Origin: Veillonella intestinalis
Lineage (GTDB): Bacteria; Bacillota; Negativicutes; Veillonellales; Veillonellaceae
Length of the DNA stretch: 64,000 nt
Assembly (NCBI RefSeq): GCF_943193155.1
Contig: NZ_CALPDB010000005.1
Location: forward strand, 186,001-250,000
Direction of reading: 5' to 3'
The notes under the pieces were generated by a model. That model made no database searches and was not told the DNA's origin. It saw only the letters and a program-made list of their open reading frames with translations. Positions 58,231-64,000 of this stretch are shown piece after piece (position 1 is the stretch's first letter; every line of letters starts with the position of its first letter). The position numbers and the translations under genes were made by a program.

Positions 58231-59902
58231 ACAAGCTCACCCCCGGTTCTAACTGTGCTTTTACAGTAATTAAACGATGCATGGATTGCCAACCTTCAAT
58301 AATAGGCACGTCTTCAACGGCTACAATATGGCCTTCAGCAGCATTACTAAGGCCTAAACGCGCCCCTGCTTCAGCCAAGTAACGTAAAGCTAACTGTTCA
58401 ACTTCCTCCGCAGTGTGAATGGTGCTATTCGTTTCATGAATGCCTAGTTCTGGCACTACTAACACACGCTTAGCCGTGTCCAAATGAACGGTTACCATTA
58501 AAGTTTCTTTCGCTACAGCAGCGCCTACCGCATTGGCAACAGGTGCATTCGTAGGAATTTCAAGCGGTAACTTTAACCTCTCAGCCACAAAAGGCGCCAA
58601 TGAAGCAGCCGTACCTCCTACTGCCACTAATTGTGTCTCCTTAAATAATGACGGTTCCACAATATCACGGACTACATAAATAGGCAGTTTATTTTCTCGA
58701 CTAACCGCTAAATCAATACCGGCAACAATAATCGCAACCGCTTTTTCCACTATGGCCTGTGCCAAGGCTATAACAAGAGCCTCTTCCGACACATGTGATG
58801 CTTCACTTTCAGCCCACTCTGTAGCTAAATCACTAAGGCCAGATTCAGCCTTTGCTACATCACCATATGTTGCTTTACCTAATACAATTAAAGCATCGCC
58901 TAACGTAGGAACGGTACCACCAAGAGCCATAGAAGGCCCTACTCGCTCTGGTCCTACTTGTAACTGCCCCTTCTCATCAAGTGTTACTGCTGATTCACCG
59001 CCAATTCCTACTGAACTAACAGCAAAGGAGCGTACTGCACTAGGGTATGACTGAATCATAGCACCACCTCGTGCCATTAAAGGCTTACCGTCCTGCCATA
59101 GAGATATGTCCGTTGTTGTACCACCCATATCTAACGCAATAGTCATTGCTTTAGGCATCGCTTGTAAAGCAGCCATCCCTAACACACTAGCAGCGGGCCC
59201 TGTAAACGCTGTTTCCACTGGACAGTCCTGCATATGTGCTAAAGGCAATGACCCTCCATCAGCTTTTAAAATATATATAGGCGCTGTCAACCCATATCGT
59301 TGTAAAGCTCCACGAACAGCTTCTGCAAAATTCTGAAAGGTTCCCTGTACAGCACTATTAAAATACGCACTAATTGTACGTCTTGGAAAATTTAAAGATC
59401 CACTCAACTGAGCCCCAGCGGATACACTTTCATAGCCCGTTTCATGTAAAGCAGCTGCTAATTTTTGTTCTAAACTCGGATTGCGAACTGCAAACTTAGC
59501 TGATACAGCAGCCCGTTTATATCGCTTTGCACCGCTTACTGTTTCTAACTCTTTCGACTTCAAAGGCGCTACTAAAGAACCTCTATGATCGGTATAACCA
59601 TCAAGTACAATCGGTTCAACAGGAAGGAGCGAACGAATATCCATGCCTGGTCCTGGTACAATATATAAATCTACAGGCTCCACCTGATTCATAACTAGCG
59701 CATTCGTCACAATCGTAGTTGATAAGGTAATTCTCGTTACTCTACTTGGTTCAATTGCCTGTGCCACACCAGCTAGAGCCGCTTCAATCCCCTCTAGCAG
59801 ATTGGGTTTTGTTGTACGACACTTATGACTTTGCACAATATGGCCTTTATCAATGACAACAGCATCTGTAAAAGTACCACCCACATCAAGTCCTAATAAC
59901 AT
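58220..59902 (-). CDS. Hydantoinase/oxoprolinase-family protein (HyuA)
   Basis: A 560-residue ATP-dependent amidohydrolase-type protein with an actin/ASKHA fold. LLGLDVGGTFTDAVVIDKG at the N-terminus, LKADGGSLPLAHMQ near 215, TAFTGPAASVLGM near 233-245, and LDMGGTTTDISLW near 258-270. Usually a partner HyuB exists; none is here. The gene is translationally coupled to a histone-deacetylase-fold gene. Substrate unknown. Confidence 0.85.
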   Translation of the reverse strand: MLLGLDVGGTFTDAVVIDKGHIVQSHKCRTTKPNLLEGIEAALAGVAQAIEPSRVTRITLSTTIVTNALVMNQVEPVDLYIVPGPGMDIRSLLPVEPIVLDGYTDHRGSLVAPLKSKELETVSGAKRYKRAAVSAKFAVRNPSLEQKLAAALHETGYESVSAGAQLSGSLNFPRRTISAYFNSAVQGTFQNFAEAVRGALQRYGLTAPIYILKADGGSLPLAHMQDCPVETAFTGPAASVLGMAALQAMPKAMTIALDMGGTTTDISLWQDGKPLMARGGAMIQSYPSAVRSFAVSSVGIGGESAVTLDEKGQLQVGPERVGPSMALGGTVPTLGDALIVLGKATYGDVAKAESGLSDLATEWAESEASHVSEEALVIALAQAIVEKAVAIIVAGIDLAVSRENKLPIYVVRDIVEPSLFKETQLVAVGGTAASLAPFVAERLKLPLEIPTNAPVANAVGAAVAKETLMVTVHLDTAKRVLVVPELGIHETNSTIHTAEEVEQLALRYLAEAGARLGLSNAAEGHIVAVEDVPIIEGWQSMHRLITVKAQLEPGVSLYVK

Positions 59903-59973
59903 AGTCTGCTCCTTTCATATCTTAATCGTAGTTTAGTCATAGAGTATTAAATACTCTTGCCTAAACGTTCCCC

Positions 59974-60000
59974 AAAAACAAAAGAGGCCCTTAGGCCTCC
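59974..60000 (-). terminator. Terminator of the murI operon
   Basis: Minus-strand stem GAGGCC / GGCCUC with UAAG loop, followed by UUUUGUUUUU, five bases after the CofE-like stop. Confidence 0.85.
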
Positions 60001-60004
60001 TTGA

Positions 60005-60658
60005 TTATTGCCGTTCCGAAATGGAGGCAAAGTTCTTAATAATAACGATTGGCGTCATTTGGTCATCATTGCCAAATGGATTGTCAATCAATATACGGGC
60101 AATGCGTTTTGGATCCATACCACGACTATGCCCCAACACAGCAGCTCGTTTTAAATCATTTACATCAGCTACAACTGCACCATAACTACCAGTGCGCTGT
60201 ACAATACGCTCTGCCACTTTATCCGCATCTTTTGGTCCATATACAATATGTTTATCAAACGGCGGCATAGTTCCCGTTACATCATCTGTTAACGCAGCAG
60301 CTCGTGAAATCTGATAGAATACACCATCTTTGCGGAAAGCTTTAGCAATAGCCCCTAAAATAAAGGCCCCAAACACCTTCCATTTGCCATCGAGTTCCAT
60401 AGCTGACTGCATACCATAAACAGAACTCATGGACCCTTCGGCTGGTACAAAACGACATAATAAACGGGCCTGCCAAGTAGGACGCAATTCTTCTGGTCGA
60501 GTAATACGGCCTTGAGTAATAGCCACTACAGACTCCGCTACACACACAATATCCTCTGGTCCTATATTATCACCAGCATAGTGCATAATTGCTTCTACAA
60601 TATCATCTCGATGGGTCAGTATACGAGTATGAACCGGTACTAATTCTAAATTTGCCAT
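60005..60658 (-). CDS. Coenzyme F420:L-glutamate ligase (CofE)-like protein
   Basis: A 217-residue protein of the CofE/F420-ligase fold. Conserved pieces: ILTHRDDIVEAIMHYAG near 13, DIVCVAESVVAITQGR near 36-51, and ADVNDLKRAAVLGHSRGMD near 160-178. Firmicutes lacking coenzyme F420 carry such stand-alone homologues of unknown substrate. Last gene of the thioesterase-murI operon, with its own terminator immediately after the stop. Confidence 0.8.
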   Translation of the reverse strand: MANLELVPVHTRILTHRDDIVEAIMHYAGDNIGPEDIVCVAESVVAITQGRITRPEELRPTWQARLLCRFVPAEGSMSSVYGMQSAMELDGKWKVFGAFILGAIAKAFRKDGVFYQISRAAALTDDVTGTMPPFDKHIVYGPKDADKVAERIVQRTGSYGAVVADVNDLKRAAVLGHSRGMDPKRIARILIDNPFGNDDQMTPIVIIKNFASISERQ

Positions 60659-60670
60659 GGTTACCTCCTC

Positions 60671-61210
60671 CTACTGCCGCATAGCTTGCTGTAATTCTTC
60701 AGCCGTTAAAATTAAACGATTTTTTGAAATGTGCCAATCACTACGGCCCACCACCTGATATACAATATCAATGTTCATATCTGGGAAGCCCACTAAATCT
60801 TTGCGAATATTTCCAGTTTTAGCTGTTAAAATTAAACGCAAACGAACCGTGCCACCCTTACGAGGCTCAATAATAACCGATTTCCAATATCCATCATGAC
60901 GCTCGTCTGCTAAATCTGTCGTCCAAGAATGAATTTGTACTGCATCAAATTGCTCTTGTGGCAATAAATGGCGCGGATATAAATCCATAATAGTCCCATT
61001 TTGACGACCTTTATTTACAAACGGAATGTCAGATACTAAAGTTACCTGATTAAAGCTGATATCTTCCACTTCAAACGGAGTCCGTTTCTTAGGTAGCATA
61101 ACAATATGCTCGTCTCCTTGCTTCCAGGCAAAAATGCGAAATGCTACAAATAGCACCGCCACAATAAATATAATCGTTACGATTATGTTAACAAATGTGT
61201 AAAAATACAT
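60671..61210 (-). CDS. Membrane-anchored protein of unknown function
   Basis: A 179-residue protein with one N-terminal membrane helix (about 6-28) and a soluble, beta-rich domain (about 45-165) with HDGYWKSVIIEPRKGGTVRLRL near its middle. No family recognised. It lies between murI and the CofE-like gene in the same operon, 12 bp before the latter. Confidence 0.7.
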   Translation of the reverse strand: MYFYTFVNIIVTIIFIVAVLFVAFRIFAWKQGDEHIVMLPKKRTPFEVEDISFNQVTLVSDIPFVNKGRQNGTIMDLYPRHLLPQEQFDAVQIHSWTTDLADERHDGYWKSVIIEPRKGGTVRLRLILTAKTGNIRKDLVGFPDMNIDIVYQVVGRSDWHISKNRLILTAEELQQAMRQ

Positions 61211-61227
61211 CTCTGTGTGCCACTCCC

Positions 61228-62046
61228 TTATAAAGTAATATGCCGAAGATTAAACTCTTCTGGCGGAATTAACAATGAAATCATTCGCTTCGCTAATGGC
61301 AAATCCTTAGTAAAACAAATATCTAGCGTACCTACGCGTTCCTGCGAATTCGCTAATTGCTGTGCCAACAATACATCTTTTACTTCTTGAGCCGTTTCAT
61401 AGGACGGATCAATAAACTTCATATCCGGTCCAGCTAAGCCTTGCATAAGCTCTGTTAAAAATGGGAAATGCGTACAGCCTAACACCACCGTATCAGCGCC
61501 ACTCGCCATAATCGGTGTCAAATAAGCATTCGTCGACGCATGAATCACTTCATCTCGTAAATGCCCCTGCTCAATTAAATGGGCCAAATCTGGACAAGGT
61601 TGCTCCCAAACAGCAACCGAAGAATCTAGTTCATTAGCTTCTTCTTTATGTTTATGACTATCTATGGTTGCTTTAGTCGCCATAATCGCAATAGAATGAG
61701 CCTGACTCATATCAATAGCGGTTCGTACACCTTTACTAACCCCAATTACTGGAAAATCAAATGTCCCTTGTAGCTCTTCCAACGCAACAACGGAAAAGGT
61801 ATTACAAGCAACCACTGCCATTTTCACAGGAACTGTTGCCAAAAAGTGACCGATATTCATAGCAATCTGACTTATTTCATTTTTAGGCCGATTACCTACC
61901 GGATTATTAGCGCTATCACCTACATAAATAAAATCTTCCTGGGGAAACATCTTTCGTAAAACAGATAATACAGTCAAACCACCTACACCAGAATCAAATA
62001 CACCAATTGGTAATTTTGCTTTCGCAACTGAATCTAGTCTATTCAT
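61228..62046 (-). CDS. murI: Glutamate racemase
   Basis: Makes D-glutamate for peptidoglycan. It has 272 residues. The two catalytic Cys are seen in ACNTFS (about 78) and GCTHFP (about 188). The opening FDSGVGGLTVLSVL and YVGDSANNPVGNRPKNEI are typical, though the usual PYG of the substrate loop is PVG. It overlaps the thioesterase gene by four bases. Confidence 0.93.
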   Translation of the reverse strand: MNRLDSVAKAKLPIGVFDSGVGGLTVLSVLRKMFPQEDFIYVGDSANNPVGNRPKNEISQIAMNIGHFLATVPVKMAVVACNTFSVVALEELQGTFDFPVIGVSKGVRTAIDMSQAHSIAIMATKATIDSHKHKEEANELDSSVAVWEQPCPDLAHLIEQGHLRDEVIHASTNAYLTPIMASGADTVVLGCTHFPFLTELMQGLAGPDMKFIDPSYETAQEVKDVLLAQQLANSQERVGTLDICFTKDLPLAKRMISLLIPPEEFNLRHITL

Positions 62047-62462
62047 ACGCTCTGTCTCTCCTTCATGGTACGCATCATAGGCTCATAGTAAGTATCGCTT
62101 AAACGAACGACCTTACCTGTAATTTTATCAGTAAATACATTCTGCGTTTCACCAGTAGCAATCAAAGCCCCATCAGAATCACGTACAATGCGATAAGTAA
62201 ATACACATTGTGCCCGTGAAATCTTCGCTACTGTAACTTCTACTGTTAATATGTCATCAAAACGAGCTGGCTCCTTGTATTCACAAGCTACCTTTGTAAT
62301 GGGAAATACAATGCCATCATTCATCATATCCCACAAAGTAATTCCACAAGCTCTAAAAAATTCCACACGGCCTAACTCAAACCATCGTAAATGATTGGTG
62401 TGATGTGCTACTGACATCATATCAGTTTCGTAAAATCGTACCTGCAACGATGTGGTAAACAT
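62043..62462 (-). CDS. Acyl-CoA thioesterase, YbgC/4HBT hotdog family
   Basis: A 139-residue hotdog-fold protein. RFYETDMMSVAHHTNHLRWF near 9-28 contains the catalytic Asp of the YbgC-type motif. Substrate undefined. Probably the first gene of the thioesterase-murI operon; overlapping stop and start codons couple it to murI. Confidence 0.88.
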   Translation of the reverse strand: MFTTSLQVRFYETDMMSVAHHTNHLRWFELGRVEFFRACGITLWDMMNDGIVFPITKVACEYKEPARFDDILTVEVTVAKISRAQCVFTYRIVRDSDGALIATGETQNVFTDKITGKVVRLSDTYYEPMMRTMKERQSV

Positions 62463-62562
62463 TCTTCGCTCTCACCTCTCATTTCTATAAAATAATTCAC
62501 CCTTCATTGTACGCTACCTATGAAACACTGTCAAACACAGAACCCTGTAAGATATAAATTCT

Positions 62563-62593
62563 TGACTAGCTATCAATACTGCATAGCTAGTCA
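62563..62593 (-). terminator. Inverted repeat after the MoeA-like gene
   Basis: Perfect 11-bp repeat TGACTAGCTAT / ATAGCTAGTCA with a 9-base spacer. On the minus strand it is followed by AGAATTTATAT, a poor U tract. Probably the terminator of the MoeA-like gene, weakly supported. Confidence 0.45.
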
Positions 62594-62656
62594 TTTAATC
62601 AGTCCCTATGCTAATGCTTATTCATAGTATAACGCTATTATAATACGCTAAAAAAA

Positions 62657-63646
62657 CTACTGTAAACCACCATGCCCTAAAGCAATACAATCAGCCTTTG
62701 TAATCGGCTCATCAGCTGCTAAACGTGGCAATAATACATCAAATGCAGTAGGTTTACTAAAAAGAACACCCCCTGGCAAACCGATTAACGGTATCCCGTC
62801 AGCCATATATGCAATGCAAACCATGGAACCCGGCAATACTGGAAGCCCATAAGTTACCACTTGAGCCGCACTGCGTGCAATAGCACCTGGTGTCAAATCA
62901 TCTGGATCAACACTCATGCCACCAGTACAAAAAACAATATCCGCCCCCACTGCTTTAACCTTAGCAATGGCCGCTACAATTTGTTCCGTATCATCCGTTA
63001 CAATTTCATGCGCCACAATAGACATACCAAAAGGAGCAGTCCGCTCTTCTATAATAGGACGAAACGCATCTTGTATGCGCCCACTCGCTACTTCAGAGCC
63101 AGTTGTTACAAGTCCTATACGCTTACGTACAAAGGGTTTTATTTTCATAAGTGGTAGCCCTTGCCAAATAGCCCGTGCTTGTTCTAATTGTACCGACTCT
63201 AACCAGAGAGGAATACAACGCATACCGGCCACCTTATCGCCTTTTTTTACAGCTTGATGTGTTAACTTAGTAACAATTGTAAGTTCACCAATACTATTAA
63301 TCGCATTTAAACGGTTCACATCAATGCTTAGCATGCCATCCCATGCAGCTATAGCTTCAATTTTCCCTTCACGAATCTCTGAAGCATATAAACTGTCATT
63401 AGCACACAATTCATATAAGCCTAAGGCTACATCTTCTTCATGGAGCTTATGAGCTAAGGCTACCTCATCACCTGGTTCAGCTACAAAAATATGCTCTTTA
63501 CCTAATTTAAGCAAAGCCTCTATATCTTCAGCAGCGATTACATGACCACGGCGGAAGGGCGTATCTTTCACTTCACCAATAACAATTCGTGCAATATCAT
63601 GACATAGTACATGACCCACTGCTTCTGTTACAGGAACTTTTTTCAT
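62657..63646 (-). CDS. MoeA-like molybdopterin-binding protein
   Basis: A 329-residue homologue of the MoeA/CinA molybdopterin-binding domain. LVTTGSEVASGRIQD near 177-191, CTGGMSVDPDDLTP near 246-259 and LIGLPGGVLFSKPTAF near 291-306 are the ligand-binding loops. It is shorter than full MoeA (about 400 residues) and lacks the typical domain I-II N-terminus, so it may be a regulatory or divergent molybdopterin transferase. Possibly monocistronic. Confidence 0.8.
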   Translation of the reverse strand: MKKVPVTEAVGHVLCHDIARIVIGEVKDTPFRRGHVIAAEDIEALLKLGKEHIFVAEPGDEVALAHKLHEEDVALGLYELCANDSLYASEIREGKIEAIAAWDGMLSIDVNRLNAINSIGELTIVTKLTHQAVKKGDKVAGMRCIPLWLESVQLEQARAIWQGLPLMKIKPFVRKRIGLVTTGSEVASGRIQDAFRPIIEERTAPFGMSIVAHEIVTDDTEQIVAAIAKVKAVGADIVFCTGGMSVDPDDLTPGAIARSAAQVVTYGLPVLPGSMVCIAYMADGIPLIGLPGGVLFSKPTAFDVLLPRLAADEPITKADCIALGHGGLQ

Positions 63647-63741
63647 GTAGTCCTCCTACTTATTTTAGTTACACAAATTCGCCTACTGGGAATAGACATC
63701 TCACTGTGCCCTAACAACTTAACACTATTTTATATTAAAAC

Positions 63742-63777
63742 GCACAAAAGCCTCGGCATATGCCGAGGCTTTTGTGC
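63742..63777. terminator. Perfect 36-bp palindrome, probable terminator
   Basis: GCACAAAAGCCTCGGCAT followed by its exact complement ATGCCGAGGCTTTTGTGC. On the minus strand GUUUUAAUAU follows. It lies just after the probable small RNA, perhaps as a backup terminator before the MoeA-like gene. Confidence 0.6.
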
Positions 63778-63781
63778 TTGA

Positions 63782-63870
63782 GAAAAAAGAGAGAGAGAAC
63801 ATTTGAATCACATTCAAATGTTTAGGGGCTTTGGGGGGTGCCCCGAGATATGACTCTGTGGTCACATCCT
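63782..63870 (-). ncRNA. Candidate small RNA with C-rich loop
   Basis: Predicted 85-90 base transcript starting near 63870. It has UGAC-CACAGA-GUCA (63850-63863), GGGGC-ACCCCCCAAA-GCCCC (63825-63844) and a terminator hairpin ACAUUUGAA-UGUGA-UUCAAAUGU (63799-63821) followed by UCUCUCUCUCUUUUUU. A TTTACA-N17-TATAAT promoter lies directly upstream. No open reading frame. It matches no RNA class I recognise (not SRP, 6S, tmRNA or RNase P). The exposed C6 loop could pair with ribosome-binding sites. Confidence 0.55.
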
Positions 63871-63876
63871 GAAATG

Positions 63877-63905
63877 ATTATAGCAAACTGTAAGGAAAAT
63901 GTAAA
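63877..63905 (-). promoter_or_regulatory. Promoter of the candidate small RNA
   Basis: Minus-strand TTTACA, 17-base spacer, TATAAT. The predicted start near 63870 leaves no gap before the structured RNA. Confidence 0.65.
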
Positions 63906-63916
63906 CAGTTCTTATG

Positions 63917-63946
63917 CAAAATTTGCATTTTTTAATGCAAATTTTC
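63917..63946. repeat. AT-rich inverted repeat
   Basis: AAAATTTGCATT / AATGCAAATTTT with a 4-base T spacer, immediately upstream of the small-RNA promoter. Possible operator or the end of an upstream gene outside the window. Confidence 0.4.
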
Positions 63947-64000
63947 TCCATTATGTCTTTTCAGCACACACTTTACATATAATCACTTCATTACGCCTTC

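Noticed and set aside
33368-62576. Shared 14-mer ACTAGCTATCAATA at 33368 and 62564
   Set aside because: A 14-base match in 64 kb on either strand is expected by chance several times, and no other similarity surrounds it.

Overview
The window looks like a core-chromosome segment of a diderm Firmicute of the class Negativicutes, most likely Veillonella or a close relative. This is inferred from gene content, not from a database search. The supporting features are Firmicute-type ribosomal protein leaders, paired S-layer-homology (SLH) envelope proteins typical of outer-membraned Negativicutes, a LutABC lactate-oxidation operon, and amino-acid and dicarboxylate metabolism (aspartase, malic enzyme, serine dehydratase, glutamate dehydrogenase). 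There are no rRNA genes, insertion sequences, prophage genes or CRISPR arrays.

Layout. Positions 1-11.5 kb (minus strand) hold rpmG-secE-nusG-rplK-rplA-rplJ-rplL, then aspA, then rpoB-rpoC. rpoC is cut by the window edge. Unusually, aspA lies between rplL and rpoB, with its own extended -10 promoter, a structured leader and a terminator, and rpoB has a strong promoter of its own. Positions 11.6-18.9 kb form one seven-gene operon: cca, a PASTA penicillin-binding protein, a FolD-like protein, hypA, hypB, a secreted repeat protein and a BrxF-like P-loop protein. Positions 19-25.1 kb carry sdaAB/sdaAA, hcp with a divergent Crp/Fnr regulator, and a membrane-anchored protein. Three tRNAs (Asn, Glu, Val) follow at 25.2-25.4 kb. 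Positions 25.7-33.3 kb carry gdh and a seven-gene operon running from an Orn/Lys/Arg decarboxylase to exonuclease III. Positions 33.7-38.3 kb carry metQ, an amino-acid permease, threonine dehydratase and a ferredoxin-nitroreductase.

Positions 38.5-42.4 kb carry fetAB, two lipoproteins and an arginase-family enzyme. Positions 42.5-47 kb carry a cystine-type symporter and lutABC. Positions 47.4-52.1 kb carry a plus-strand SLH protein, a PMT/ArnT-like glycosyltransferase and a second SLH protein. Positions 52.7-63.7 kb (minus strand) carry malic enzyme, speD, a phosphodiesterase, rdgB, rph, a histone-deacetylase-fold enzyme, a hydantoinase, a CofE-like protein, murI, a thioesterase and a MoeA-like protein. 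A probable small RNA gene lies at the right end.

How they work together. Lactate oxidation, serine/threonine deamination, aspartase and malic enzyme all feed pyruvate or C4-dicarboxylate fermentation. A decarboxylase, SpeD and an arginase-family enzyme form a dispersed polyamine theme. In Negativicutes, polyamine-modified peptidoglycan is the known anchor of SLH proteins, so these may connect functionally to the SLH/glycosyltransferase locus. The points most worth checking are the FolD-like protein lacking the catalytic Lys and Gln, the orphan BrxF-like ATPase, the SLH-glycosyltransferase-SLH cassette, a motif shared by four long terminator hairpins, the C-rich-loop small RNA, and the Cys-for-His arginase homologue.
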